64,000 nt of DNA from the NCBI GenBank assembly GCA_000827265.1, contig KN834762.1, forward strand, positions 912,333 to 976,332, read 5' to 3'. Under the pieces are notes generated by a model. It was not told the origin of the DNA. It ran no database searches and saw only the letters and a list, made by a program, of their open reading frames with translations. Position 1 is the first letter of the stretch, and each line of letters starts with the position of its first letter. Origin of the DNA: Collybiopsis luxurians FD-317 M1. Its lineage: Eukaryota; Basidiomycota; Agaricomycetes; Agaricales; Omphalotaceae. Positions 33,957 through 46,508 of the stretch are shown here, in pieces. Position numbers and translations under genes: made by a program.

Positions 33957-34819
33957 GGGCTATCCGTGTGCAAGATTTAGAGCTATGTTTCAGTTGTAAC
34001 ACTATATCCAGTCTTGAAGCTTGAAGCTTTACCTTCTTTTCTTTGCTTTTTTTGACTCTTCATCGCCGCAATAAAGTAATTCTTGGTATTGTTCCAAGGG
34101 GCGGGGAGCCGCAACAATTCGAGTTGAGCTCTGGTTCCTTGAGGGCTACGCTGGAGTGCCCTCGGGAGGTGTTGTAGCCACGAGCCTTGTGTGTACGAAG
34201 CTTGACCTCTCTTATTACTTTAGGCCACCTACACTAACAAGATATACTAAACCCTCGTCGGGAATGGTCCGTAGTTGATACACGAATCGAAAGTTGGCCG
34301 TTAGTTGGGACCTGAAGTATGTACCCAAGGGGGCGTGATGGTATGAATCTCGACTGTGCTCGTGAAGCAGTGCCCTACACGGACAAAAGGCAATTCGGGC
34401 CCGACGGAGTTGGGAAACACTTGATAAACCCATTCAAAAATCTGCATGCACTTAGCGAGTAACAAAAGCTGTAGAGAACCAGGTGCAAGCAAGGTCTTTC
34501 TGGCCTTTTATTTGTTCCTTATCTTTATGCACGGCGAAGTATTTGCTGAGTGCAGGCCCTGAATTAGAGGCAATGAAGATGTGCAGATGATACTGTATAG
34601 ATGTGGAGTTAGTTTTGTTACATTGTATGCAAGGCTATGTCAACAAATAATTACATGATCTATGCTTGGCAACGTTCTTCCTTGCTTCCCTTCTGCCACC
34701 AGCCCACTCCGCCATTCTTATCATATTTAATACCCCTGCTCGCCGGCGACACCTCTTGTAACGAGAACGACATTGACGAGAACCAATTTTCCCCTCGCTC
34801 GTCCCGTTGAATAGGGATA
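33957..34819. other. intergenic region upstream of T4, with a dispersed repeat
   Basis: Contains the repeat GGGGCGGGGAGCCGCAACAA (about 34098-34195), also found near 62875. The rest shows no coding signal. Confidence 0.4.
34099..34195. repeat. dispersed ~100-bp repeat, copy 1
   Basis: Starts GCGGGGAGCCGCAACAAT and ends GGTGTTGTAGCCACG; the second copy is at 62876-62975 with the same ends and a diverged middle. GCAACAA and TTGTTG-type ends could pair. Origin unknown. Confidence 0.5.
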
Positions 34820-36986
34820 ATGGCTTCCAATTACCCAGCCCAAAACCTGCCTTACGACGAACCATCGCATGCCCAGCAGTACTGGAGTTCTAATGGCCAG
34901 TATCCTCCTTCAAAGTCGTCCAATACAGCAAAGCAAGGCCCAAATAATCATTTGTCTGCAAATATAACCTTCGACCGGCCAGAGACGAACCGGACTCCAA
35001 GTCCTACTCCTAGCGAGATGCGGGAGCTTCAGACAAGTGCGATTGACTTCAAGGCTATGATGAACTGGCGGTTTTGGTTACGAAGGGAATGGCTTTGTGC
35101 GTCTTTGTAAACTTTGATTCCAACTCGACCTTGATTTTCTCTCTATTTGCAGGGTACTATGTTATCGGGGTCATTATTGTCGTCCTTTCAACTCTCATGA
35201 CAATATTCCATGACCAAATTGTCAACTGGCTCCATCCCGTTACGTCGAGGATCCATGAGTACGTAGTACACACTGCTTTGCTGCAAAATATCCTTTTTTA
35301 CGATTCGATAGCCTCAAGCTGGGCTGGCTTATTCCCATAGGAATTCTGTTCGTTATATCGTTTCCTCCAGTGCGTTCTTCTCGTCTCCAGCTCGCAGAAA
35401 ATGCTGACAATTTTGTTAGCTTTTCGGTCACGAAATTATTGCTGTCCTATGTGGGCTCGTCTGGGGACTTGGGATAGGTTTTGCCATTGTTTGTGCTGGG
35501 ACTTTCCTGGGCGAAGTAGGCAATTTCTAGTGAGTTTAATTAGCTTTGTTTCTGGATAAGGTTTGAACGATCTTTTCCAGTGCCTTCAAATATTGCTGCC
35601 GTGCTCGTGGAGACAAGATGGAAAAGACTAAGATTTCTTACGCTTGTCTTGCTAGAGTCGTCCGCGAAGGTGGTTTCAAAATTGCGCTCATAGCTCGTCT
35701 TTCTGCCATACCTGGCCATTGTGTGTTGTTCCCGCCTTTAACTGAATCTGTTGCTTACCTCTTTCGGTCATAGTTACTACGGCTATCTTTTCCACATGTG
35801 GAATGAACATCTTTGTATTCTGTATAGCCGCTGTTCTTTCTCTTCCCAAACAATTCATCACCGTTTACTTTGGCGTGCTTTTCGGGCAGTCCGGAACGGA
35901 GACTACGAAGCAGAAAATCATTTCCGACTCGGTAGTCGCAGTCACGATACTCATCACCATCGGTGCATGCTGGTATATCTTGCGGAAAATGAATGAAGCT
36001 AAACCTGCCGTCATATACGATAGAAGGAAGGCTCGGTGAGCAGTATCGCATATGACCGAAACATTTTTACTAACGATTGGGATCACAGCCAAGCGAAGCT
36101 GATGAATGAAGGCCTATACAGTTCTCCTAGCTCGAACAATTCAGATACCTTCAACCCGAACGCTTCCGAAACCAACATTCCTCTCACTGCACAAAAACCC
36201 AACTATGGCTATGGCGCAGGAGCAGGGCAACCATATCCTTTCAGCCCTCAGTATCAGAGTTCCAGCTCTGGGAACAAGACCGTGTACGCTCCCAAGCCCC
36301 AGCACCATTACTCACAGAATCAATACAATATTGAGGACGAGCTGGTTGGGCATGTAGCGCCAGGGGGTGTCTCCGATACTTCCTACAACTACACACCGAC
36401 AAGGCAAACTTCGGACGAAGTCGGTTACGATGCAGCAGGTCCTTCGGTAGCTGTCAGTCAGCAGCAGCAGAGTCCTCGAGTACCTCCTGGAGTCCCGAAT
36501 CTACCACGGACGCAATCTCCGGAAAGCATTCCTTCCCAGCCTATCCCCTCATCATCGTCGTATCCCCAGACACATCCTCAACCCCAGTCTTCCCACCCAT
36601 ATCCAACACCCGCCTCTCATTACCCCCCTTCTGTTCCGCTATCCTCAAATACATATACCCCTTATTCTTATCAGCCACAAGTCGTGCAAACGCACACGCA
36701 GGGACAGTTTGGGTCGTACAACCCTAACGCCACCTCCGCAGATCGATTACCGACCCCTGGTTTCCCTCCAAATCCATCGAGTCCAGTTGCCACCGGGCTT
36801 CATTCGCCGACAGTTACTGGGATGCATTCAAATGTTGTTGCAAGTACCCCTCCTGCCCAATTTACCACTCCCCATGCGTACACGTCGCACGCGTACGAAC
36901 CTACGGACGCAACGTATCATACTGCCATGGCGAGTTCTGATAGCGCTGGGTTCCCTCACGATTCGCCTCCTCGTTATCAATCGTAG
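34820..36986 (+). CDS. TVP38/TMEM64-type membrane protein with long Pro/Ser/Gln tail, copy T4
   Basis: Exons: 34820-35096, 35153-35258, 35312-35369, 35420-35529, 35581-35720, 35774-36035, 36089-36986; 616 aa. Same intron positions as T1-T3, but exon 4 is 18 nt shorter (no ELIKLK) and the last exon encodes ~300 extra residues rich in Pro, Ser, Tyr and Gln. Core: YYVIGVIIVVLSTLMTIFH, LGWLIPIGILFVISFPP, LCGLVWGLGIGF..GTFLGEVGNF, and the family-typical RLSAIPGH where T1/T2 have RYSIIPPH. It is the most family-like copy and probably closest to the ancestral gene; T1-T3 would then be tail-less derivatives. Golgi/ER location is inferred from the family. Confidence 0.87.
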
Positions 36987-37695
36987 TGTCGTTTATTACC
37001 CAGAGAGGATGTGCTTTTTTTTCTTTACCGACTTGATTGAATACTTGACAAAGACAAAAACTTGCTCACATGTATAAATTCAACTTGACAAATCCTGTGG
37101 GCTGCTGGACTAGCTCGGACTGGGCATTGGCATTTTTGACTTGACTCCGTGCGATACATACTTACATACACACACCCATACGTTACGATATGAAAGTAAA
37201 ATGTAAAGTGACGGTAATGAGAGTAGTTTACTGACCTGAGCTTCGGACTGTATGTTTAGTTTTCTTTTTTTTTTTCATTTCTCGTATATATTTGCGACTT
37301 CTTATTCTCTTCTACCGATGTATTTCCACTGTCTTATGTTGCCATGGACTCTCTTTACTGTTACGCTTTGTATCTTAAGTGATTCAGGGATCAGTACTGA
37401 CGAGCGAACGAATGTATGGGGGATATCCGGAATTGGACTGAGAGGAACAGCTTTGACCGGTACATTGTCCCACGTGCCATTTTTTTTTTGGCGGTTGCTC
37501 CTTTTAACCGCTTACCTTGAGGTTGGCTCAGAGTACTGAGCTGTGAAAGCTTGTACGACGTATACGCTAGTGAACCTGGACGCTGCTCAGTGCTTTTGCT
37601 CCATCTCTTTCTCACCTCGCTGGTCTTCGTCGGGTCTGGAAGCTACTTAGCGCTTTTGAATAACACAACTTCATCTCCTTTTCGATAACTTTGGG
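36987..37695 (+). other. spacer and promoter of NYN gene N1
   Basis: Includes the conserved box listed at 37449-37485. The rest is AT-rich and shows no gene. Confidence 0.4.
37449..37485 (+). promoter_or_regulatory. conserved upstream box with CACGTG, before N1
   Basis: AGCTTTGACCG, then CACGTG (37471-37476), then CATTTTTTT. The same order is found before the paralogue N2 at 40266-40300 although the flanks have diverged. CACGTG is the bHLH (E-box) core. It lies ~225 bp before the N1 ATG. Confidence 0.5.
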
Positions 37696-39872
37696 ATGGG
37701 ATTCGATCACAACAAAGCTGGCATTTTTTGGGACTCTGGCGAGATATCTTTCATGCTTTTCTTAAATCGTCCTCAAGGCTGATACAGTAACAACTTCGTT
37801 GGGCTGACCACAGAAAACTGCTCTGCGCCACTGAGTCTATCTGGCTACGATATCGCCCAATATATTCAAAAGATCGGGCTAATATCTGGTATCATCAAGT
37901 CTTTCAAGGCTTATACTCAGATTTCTAAAAAGGGTCTGAGTCGGAAAGCAACAAAACAAAGAATACAACTGCGGGACTCTGGAGTTAGCGTCATAGATTG
38001 CCCGCATGGCGACCGAAAAAATGCGGTAGACATGATGATTATCGGTGAGAATCTCAAACCGTGAAACTGTCAAGACAGTGATTCAATTTCTTTCTCCTTA
38101 AAAACTTAGCGGACATTTGGGCCTTTGCGATGGACAATCCACCGAGTTTATCGACGACGACGACGATCATAATAGTTTCTGGAGATGGAGATTATTCTTA
38201 CACGCTATCCTCTTTGCGGGGGAGGGGGTACAAAATTATTGTCGTCGCGCCCTCTCAATGCCATCAAAGTATTCGAGAGCAGGCGACGATGCTTTTCAGT
38301 TGGGAAAGCATTAAAAAGAAAGTTCGTCAGACAAAGAATGTTGTCCAGGTTTCTACGGCTAGTAAGGCTGGTAGCGACACTGCGAAACTGAAGGCGTCCG
38401 CGAGTATAGACATCACCAAGCCTCTTTCCCCCTCGCAAACCCCTCGTACGTTGGGTTCTTCGTCAGGGTCTTCTTCTCGTTCACAGAATTCTTCTGGTTT
38501 CTCCCGTGCCTCGAAAACAAGATTCGAAGGAAAATCCTCTTCGGCGAAAGTCTTCTCGGCATTCAATTGGTCTGTTACCAGCCCCGACCGTCTTCAAACT
38601 TGGAGGAATCTGAATATGGGTCAGCGAGGAGGAACTAATTCTGTTCGTGACTCACCTTCGTCACCAACCGCGCCGTTAGCTTTTGCGAAGCAGAGTCAAG
38701 GGGGCGTGGGAGTAGCTCGGCCTTCGCCTCCTTGCCATCAGTCGAATTCTCCGTCCCTGGATGCACTCACTCCTCCGCCTCCGAGGCCTCGTACTGCGGA
38801 AACGATGGATCCCGATTCGAACCAAGAATCCGAATCAACGAGTGATGCTAGCGCTAGCGCCATCCGTGTGGCTTCGGCTGGCAGTAATTGTGGCGTTTCT
38901 GAAATGGAGAAACCTGATCTTTGCGCAATGTCTCAGTCTCGAATCGATTCTTTGATGGCAGATGGTGATGTTATGAGCACCCCCGTGAATCCTACGAGCT
39001 ACGATGGAGATTGTGGACCATGCATTGGCGCCACGATGGAGGCGAGGAAAGAGGGTTCTAGTAGCGGAGGCCTCCTGTCGTTGCCTCCGATTCCGTGTAC
39101 GAAGTCTCCGACGTTGTCGTTGTGCGAAACAGCCATGGAACGATCTTTCGAATCCGCCCCTCTTTTACCAACAACCTCTCCTATTAGACTGACATTGGAA
39201 GAGTGGCCTTTACTGGCCTGTTCTGCAGCACCAAGACAATCGGCATCGCCAGAATTTGTACCTGCCTTGCCTTTGGCGTCGGAGGTCAAACCAAAACCGG
39301 AGTCACCTAAAAGATTGCCAAAACTGAACAAGAAGGATTCTCCTCCACTGTTATCGTCGTGCGAAACATCTGTGGAACGACCTCCCGAATCCGCTCCTCC
39401 TTTACCAAAGACCTCTTTTATTCGACCGACATCAGAAGAGCAGCCTGTCTTAGCCTTTTCTTCGGCGTCTAGCCTATCAATATCCCCAGAAATTGTACCT
39501 GCCTTGCCATCTGCGTTGGAGGTCAAATCGAAACCGAAGTCACCTAAAAGATTGCCGAAACTGAACAAAGAAGATTCTCCTCTTGTGCCTCCGCCTCGTG
39601 CACCTCCTGTCGACGATATCCCCCAATACTTCTTCCCCCTAGTCCAGCATCTCGAAAGACGTCGTCTGCTCAACGAGTATATGCCTGAAAAATCCAAAGT
39701 AGCCAGCGCTTTGATCGAACGGGATAAGGAGATGTATCAAAAGGCAGGATGCAACAAGTTCAAGGATTTCGCGGCCAAGGCGGAGCAGATGGGGTTAGTT
39801 ACGCTTGGAGGGGAGGGTAGGATAAAATTGCGCAGTGAGTTTTATGGAAAGGTTGGGGTGAAATGCCAGTGA
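37696..39872 (+). CDS. NYN-domain (PIN-like) putative RNase with C-terminal OST-HTH/LOTUS domain, copy N1
   Basis: Exons 37696-37738, 37814-38044, 38110-39872; 678 aa. Intron 1 is a GC-AG intron (donor GCGAG); only this junction keeps frame and builds the NYN motif FWDSENC. Domain 1 (about residues 8-150) has the acidic residues expected of a PIN-like metal site: Asp in FWDSEN, Asp residues in KNAVDMMIIADIWAFA, and SGDGDYSY. Residues ~150-590 are Ser/Pro-rich with a duplicated ~80-residue segment (PPLLSSCETSVERP.. and PKRLPKLNK twice). The last ~80 residues (FFPLVQHLERRR.., YQKAGCNKFKDFAAKAEQMG, LGGEGRIKL) match OST-HTH/LOTUS domains. The layout recalls MARF1/limkain-b1 proteins, which act on RNA. 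RNA target unknown. Confidence 0.83.
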
Positions 39873-40594
39873 GTACATGCTGTACCTACTATGTGTTGAG
39901 GCAATGGTAGCGCAACAAGCGGATGGCGTCATGTCTAGAAAGTGCTATGTCGTGCTGAATATTCCAGGGAGGCTTTAGAGTGCTGCGCCTGGAAAAGTAT
40001 TTCGAAGTTTTCATATAAATATTGGAATCATGACAGACTCTAACAAGGATACGTATGAGATGATTCGAATGATTCTGTGAGTTCTCTTTCGCAACGCCCT
40101 CACTGTTTGCTGTCGCTTTTAAGCTGCAGTTGGAGGTCGAAGTCTTCCGAAGCAACAGCGTGACAAGGTAGTGTGTTCTGTTTCGCAAAACAATCCCAAG
40201 AAAACAGGAACGATCAATGCTCAACGTTCAACGTGCAACTATCGCTTTTAATTGTGTGGACAGACAGCTTTGACCGCGCATCGTAGCACGTGTCATTTTT
40301 TCCCTCTACATCTTTCCAATTTAAACTCAAACCTTCTGAAGCTTTAAAGTTCAAACCATATACGCGATGCTATCCTCGTACTCGGTCTCTAAGGCAACGA
40401 CTTGACTTTTGAGGTGGCCTGACCCTCTGGATCGGGCGCTCGAGAGCAGGAAGTCCGGAGCATAAACATAGCCTAGTTACTGAGTTAGGTTAAGTTGATG
40501 TCCGACAGCTGTCCGACTTTGTTCGGCTTAAAAGCTGGTCCTCAGCACTTTCGAATACTGATACAGCCCTTGATTCCTTTCTCTCAACCGTGGC
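39873..40594 (+). other. spacer and promoter between N1 and N2
   Basis: No gene seen. Holds the second copy of the CACGTG-containing box at 40266-40300. Confidence 0.4.
40266..40300 (+). promoter_or_regulatory. conserved upstream box with CACGTG, before N2
   Basis: AGCTTTGACCG, CACGTG (40287-40292), TCATTTTTT; counterpart of 37449-37485. It lies ~308 bp before the N2 ATG. Confidence 0.5.
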
Positions 40595-42585
40595 ATGGAC
40601 TCTGATAGGGACCAGGTGGCTATTTTCTGGGATTTTGGCGAGTAATAACCCAAACAACCTCGGGTTTTTCTACTTCTTCTTCAAGTGCTGATAATTCGTC
40701 GTATGCGCCCTAGAAAACTGTTCGGTTTCCTCGAGTCTTTCCGGCTACAGTATAGTCAGACGTATTCGAGAGATAGCGAGTGAATTCGGCAGTATTAAGC
40801 TTTTCAAGGCTTATACTCAGCTTTACGAACAAGTTGTTAGTACGAGGTTGATTGCCCAAAGATCAGAGTTGCAGTGTTCCGGGGTTAGTATTACGGATTG
40901 TCCGCATACTGGTTATAAGAATGTCGCGGACCAGATGATTATCAGTGAGGATTCTTTCCTACATCCGAGTTACGAATTGATTTCATTGGAATTCCACTTG
41001 AATTTCTTTCACACTCTAAGCGGACATGTTGACTTTTGCCATGGACAATCCAACGCATGCTTCGACGACAACGATTATGATTTTGTCTGGAGATAGAGAC
41101 TTTTCATACGCGCTATCCATTCTACGGCTGAGGAAGTACAAAGTTGTTGTCGTCGCTCCCCATAGTTTTCATCAGAGTGTTCGAGAACTGGCGACCAGGT
41201 TTTTTGAATGGAGTGGGAGCGTTTTAATGAGGCTGAATGATAAGGAGTATTCTGCCAGGGCTCGTGCTGCCACTAATGCTAGTAACGACACATTGAGTTC
41301 AGGGCCGTTTGCAAGTGAACTGCAAGACCCAGGCGTGGGCGGGCTTCCTCCTTCTGTTGCTGGCCTTCCGACCCCTCGTAGTCCTAGAGTCCAGCCGGCA
41401 AATTCTTCAAGCCTTCAAGCTGTCGATTCAAAAACTACAGCGCAAGCTTTCAACGATGTTCTGCGGTCCCCTATTGTGACCCGTCCGACAGCAGGTTCCC
41501 AAACGGTATCCACAGAACTTAAACAAGCATTATCCTTACATGGAAGGTCAGCTACCACTGTCTACGATATTCAGAATTGGAAGGATATGATTGTGGCTCG
41601 ACGGGAAGGAGCCGACCACGCCTGTGACGCATTTTCACCAGCCGGTTCAGCTGCGAGCTATCAGGGAGGCACAGAAGTAGTTTCGTCGTCTCCTTCATTC
41701 AAATTTTTACCTCGCGCACCCCTTCCTTCATCTCCGAGGCCACGCAGTGCAGAGCCAACATTTCCTAATTCGGGCCAAGGACCGGTATCAACGAGTAGCG
41801 CTGGTGCTACTGGGGTACTTCCTGGCAGGAATTATGGCAGCATTGATGTAGATGAACGGCATCATCCCCCTTCTAGATCTCTTCCAATTGATAGTGATAC
41901 TGTGGGTCTTCCTTTAGGCTCAGCGAGTCCAGATGGAAATTGCGGTTCGTCTGGACCCGATATTGGTGCCGGAAGCAAACAAGGCTTGAGCGGCGGAGGC
42001 CTATTATCTTTGTCTCCAACTTTATGTTCAAGTTCTGGGATATCTTCGTCAGGCCAAACCGCCACAGTAGAACTTCCCCGTGCTTCCACGACCAGTCCCA
42101 AATCCAGTCCCCTTCTTTCCCCAGGTACAAATATCCCTTCGCAGTTGACATCAGCTGCATCGACTCTTCCTTCGGCATCAGCTGCGACACGAGCAGCACC
42201 AGTGCCATCCCCAGTGTTGTCCTTACCCTCGACGCCGGCCGAGATACCACAACCGAATCCGCCCAAACCGGATCAGACAGGTTCAGCTCCGCCTCAACCT
42301 CCACCTCCACCTCCACCTTTCAAATCCATCCCTCAATTCTTCCTCCCACTTGTCCAGCATCTCGAAAAACTTCGCCTCAAGGGCATCTCGAATCCACCCA
42401 GAAGCGATGTATCCATTGTTTTGGTCAAGGCTGATAAACAGACCTATCAGAAGGCGGGGTGTAAACGGTTCAAGGACTTTACAGCCAAGGCGGAGAAGAT
42501 GGGGTTGATCGAGCTTGGAGGGAGAGAAGGAGATGCATGGATTAGGTTGCATCGTGAACTTCATGGGAGGATTGAGGTGAAATGA
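40595..42585 (+). CDS. NYN-domain putative RNase with OST-HTH/LOTUS domain, copy N2
   Basis: Exons 40595-40637, 40714-40944, 41021-42585; 612 aa. Exons 1 and 2 have exactly the lengths in N1 (43 and 231 nt), and intron 1 is again GC-AG (GCGAGT), giving FWDFENC. Active-site motifs are fuller than in N1: DCPHTGYKNVADQMII, DMLTFAMDNP and SGDRDFSYAL. The middle ~370 residues are disordered and Ser/Pro-rich, with little similarity to N1 beyond composition. The C-terminal domain (FFLPLVQHLEKLR.., YQKAGCKRFKDFTAKAEKMG, GDAWIRLHRELHG) fits OST-HTH. Probably a functional paralogue; N1/N2 arose by tandem duplication including the promoter box. Confidence 0.85.
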
Positions 42586-44374
42586 TTGGGGTAGAATAAA
42601 AGCACACTGGTAGTCAGTAAACAAGGACCATTGCATTGCCAGAAAGTGTCATTTCTTGTGGGATTCTGAGGGAAGGCCTTTGCCCAACTTTGAACAATTT
42701 CATTCAAAAACTGTAAGAAATGAGCTGCAATCGATGATAGAAGTTCGGCATGCGTACGGGTTTATGGCAGCCACGCTATCACTTCTCGTGTGGATTCGCT
42801 AGGTTCTACAGTGGGCTGAAGGTCGAACGGTCAGTAAAGGTGCTTCTCACCTTCACGATGTTGAGGGTAATGCTGAGCGTGATGGACTCATCAAGAACTC
42901 CTCTTACGCACAAGTGAGTCGCTAAAAGAATTATACTAGAATGATTGCATATATGAAGACCATAAAATAATTCCAAGTAAAAACAATTGCCCACATAGAT
43001 TTATATTGAGAAATACTACATGTGAAGGAAGAAAGCTAAGGAGCGAGTAATACATGTGAAGGTATTTGTGTGTCTGAAGGAGTGTGTGTGTAAAACTGTG
43101 TGTGTATCATAAAGGCATAGCCTTACAGTCCAGGTGGTGTTAAGGAAGTAAAAGCAAGAAAAATGCAGCCATGTGTCCAAATTTACTCACGCATCTAGAC
43201 TCATAGTCCTATTCAATTGGTCAAATTTCAAGCCACTTAAGGGGCCACTACTCACATCACAGAATCATCAAATTTTCCCTTTAAAGAATTCATGACACCA
43301 ACAGGTCGGAGAGAGTAGCGTGATAAGACTGTATTGGCCTCGGTACATGCGGCTCCTGTGCCCTCCTATTGTGGACCTACTAAGTAGTATACTTAGTCAA
43401 GAATAATAGCACCCAGGAATTGGCGATAAGACTTCGCCACTTGAAAAGCTGATATGTCCAATACTCTGCTTCCTTTCATTGTCCTCATTCCAAGTAACAC
43501 CCTTTTACTTGGAGTTGTAGCCTGTCAGGATGGATGCACCTGGCTAATTTTTACCCGGCCCAGTGATTGACTAAATTCAAGCACGCTTGCTGTAATTAAG
43601 CAGGTCCTCGTGTCCACTAAGTCTGCCTCTCAAAGGTCTCTGATTCCACTGGCTATTTTAGCCCTCAAGGAGTTTCTGCTCAGTCACATCTCAGTAGTTT
43701 AGATTGTTACCTAAGTCCATTCCAGGTCAACTCTTTTGATTTCTGCTGGTATCAGTAGTTGAAAACTTTCATGATAACATCTCGCCAACTCCTGGAAAGA
43801 GCACTTTCTTTTCTGCCGGAGCGCCGTAGGAAAAGTATACTTCCGGCAACAACTTGGAGGCAGATCTGCGGAGATGTAACGGATATAGATGTATATAGAA
43901 AAAGGTGGTAGTGTCCGGGACGGTTAGGACCTATAGACGACGTTCTGTACGCTGCGGCGTTCACTGAAATTCTCTCACGCCACACTTCCTCTTCCTCAGT
44001 TATATCTGGGGCGACCTAAGTCTTTGAATTCACTCACTCATATCTCGCGAAGAATTGAGCACGACATATTAGGTCACACTTTTGGGTGTTCGAATCTGAG
44101 TCGCGGATATCATTTCAATCGTCACATTGAAGCTTCTTTCGATTTTGAAGAGGACCGACATGATAGAGGTTCCAAGAGAGGACGCTTGTATGCGGGTCAT
44201 CTGCTTTCGGTTCGTTTGGTGCATCTGACTGCCCATAGAATTAAACGGAACGGTTCTGTAAGACTCCGTCCGAACAGAACTCACACAGTACGCGCCTTGA
44301 ATGGCCCGCGGTCCGCCAACCGCCTTTCGCAAACTAGATTTAACGAGTACTTACTGGCCGTGTTTTCCAACTCC
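42586..44374. other. 1.8-kb intergenic region
   Basis: AT-rich, with a short TG microsatellite (about 43070-43110). A frame in phase with the next gene begins at 44024 but is rejected as coding. Nothing else supported. Confidence 0.4.
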
Positions 44375-45943
44375 ATGGCATTGTCAAGCATTCTAAGCCT
44401 CCTAAGCTTCCTTCTTTATTTCATTCAACTTGATGTGGTCTTCTCAGGGACTGTTCAAAAAGAAGGAACGATATGCACAGTGCGATCCAGTATCAATGGG
44501 TCTGACGACGCACCGGCGATCTTGCAAGCGTTTCAGATGTGTGGAACCAATGGGGTCATTCAGTTGCATGACCCTCTCTACCATATCGAGACAGTAATGA
44601 ACACTACTGGGTTATCAAACGTCCAGATTGACTTGAATGGAACGATGCTGGTGAGTAGAATAATAATACTGAAGCTAGGGTGCGACTTATGTGCAGTGGG
44701 GCACAAATTTGACATATTGGAGAGCATCTGGCCTACCTCTGGGCTATGATAACTTCACCACTGCTTGGGTGCTCGGAGGAGATCAGATCGTATTTGACGG
44801 TCACGGTGTCGGCACATTTGACGGTAACGGTCAACTCTGGTTGGTTTATTTTCCAGTTAATCGCCCTGAATCTGGAGCTGACTTTACGCTTACCAGGTAT
44901 AACCTTGCCAACGGAGTCTCGAACTTTCCTGGTAGACCAATAAGCTTGATGATTTCCAACTCGACAAACTCTCATTACACCGGGATACGATTTGTTCAAT
45001 CTCAGTTCTGGACCATGGCAATCAAAGACTCGGAAGATGTTTTGCTGGAGAATATATATATAAATTCGACATCGAACAATTCTGTATGTCTTCATTGCTA
45101 TCAAACGAGCGCCGGTTATCTGATACGGCGGTGTAGGTGCCGGCCAGAAACACAGATGGTGTAGACACCCTCTTTTCCAATCGAATAACGTTTAGAAATT
45201 GGACCGTAGTCAATGGGGATGATTGCATATCGCTCAAGGCAAACTCGACCAATATTCTCATCCAGGATTCGGTGTTTCACGGTGGACTTGGCGTTTCGAT
45301 TGGGTGAGTGCCCTCGGAGACTTGAGGAAACGGGGAATGGCTCAGCTTATATGCGCAAGTTCTATCGGCCAGCTCAATGGGGTCTTTGAGATGATCCAGA
45401 GCGTCACTGCTGAGCGAATACTTGCCATTGGGTCCCGTTATGCAGGATATGTCAAGACATGGACAGGGGTACAGCAAGGATTCCCACCCAACGGCGAGCA
45501 TTTTTCTGCGCCTGCTTGAACTTAATCTGAATTCAAACCGCAGGGGGAGGAGGTGGTATCGGCTTCGCAACTAACATCAGTACGTTCTAGACCTCGACTC
45601 TTTGTAGCCGACAATGTTGAACCGGTCCATGATAGCTTTCAGAGATTTTACACTGCAGAATCTGACGGAAAATGTGGCGATGATAACTCAGTGTACGTCT
45701 TTCGAAGGCGCTACAGGTGATTGTGATACATCTTTGTTTCAACTTTCCAATATCACTTGGGGTCCGGGTATCACTGGAAGTATACAGACCGATACATTAG
45801 CCACCATGCAATGCAGCGGGGACGCGCCCTGTCCTGGTATATCGCTGCTCGGTTTTAATGAAGTGGCGAGTGTTGGTGCACGCGAAATAAAATGTAGTAA
45901 CGTTGTAGATCCCGTAGGCTTTAATTGTACTGGCCCTACGTAG
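44375..45943 (+). CDS. glycoside hydrolase family 28 (exo-polygalacturonase-like), secreted
   Basis: Exons 44375-44650, 44697-45083, 45137-45303, 45360-45493, 45544-45579, 45636-45943; 435 aa. Start chosen because MALSSILSLLSFLLYFIQL gives a signal peptide; in-frame DNA upstream would bury it. Intron 4 (45494-45543) is GC-AG; it is needed to join GFPPNG to GGGGIGFATNI. GH28 catalytic motifs are present: NTDGVDT (acid/base Asp), GDDC (two Asp), HGGLGVSIGSIG, and YVKTWTG with the substrate-binding Lys. The Arg usual two residues before that Lys is replaced (GYVKTW), which fits exo-acting or rhamnogalacturonan-type members more than endo-polygalacturonases. It should degrade pectin outside the cell. 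Exact specificity is not readable. Confidence 0.9.
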
Positions 45944-46508
45944 GTTTACCATTACAGCAATCCTATCTTCATATCTATTGTTAGCACAAGTCATAGCGGA
46001 CTATGACAAGCCTAAGAAAGGAATTGCCGTTCTGTACCTGAAAACGCATTTTCAAAGGGTCTAGATTCAAGAATTCTATTTTCAGATGAATCAGAACAGC
46101 AATGATTTCATTAAAAAAACGTTAGTTAGATGGATCATGGCAGTCATTCGGTTCCCTTGACTTCATCAGTACTCGCTACTGTTCTATCAGTTCCACTAGC
46201 GCCTCGGATGACCCAAAGTGGTGGAAGCAAATCATAGTCCAACCTTTCGACCGGAGAAGATATATATGGAAAATGCGTACTATACACGTGCGAGTGGGTA
46301 TTGCCCTGGATAAATATGACAATGAGACAGTGAGGTAAAGCTTTTTCAGTCTATGATGCTGATGATTTGATCTGCATGAAGGATTGGGAAAGTAGTAAGC
46401 ATACATGGAAAACACGCAGATCGAGTAGATATAAACGGGTTGGCTATTTGATGGAAAGGTGAAAAAATCTGGTCATTCAGAGCAGGTACAAAAAAACATC
46501 AACTGAGA
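45944..46508. other. convergent intergenic region
   Basis: 565 bp between the GH28 gene (+) and the next gene (-), tail-to-tail. No feature seen. Confidence 0.4.

Noticed and set aside
37739..37813. GT or GA donors for N1 intron 1
   Set aside because: They give the wrong phase or need a non-standard GA-AG border; the GC donor gives FWDSENC in N1 and FWDFENC in N2.
44024..44374. In-frame extension of the GH28 gene upstream of 44375
   Set aside because: It would bury a clear signal peptide, and the extra residues are Arg/His-rich with no GH28 similarity.
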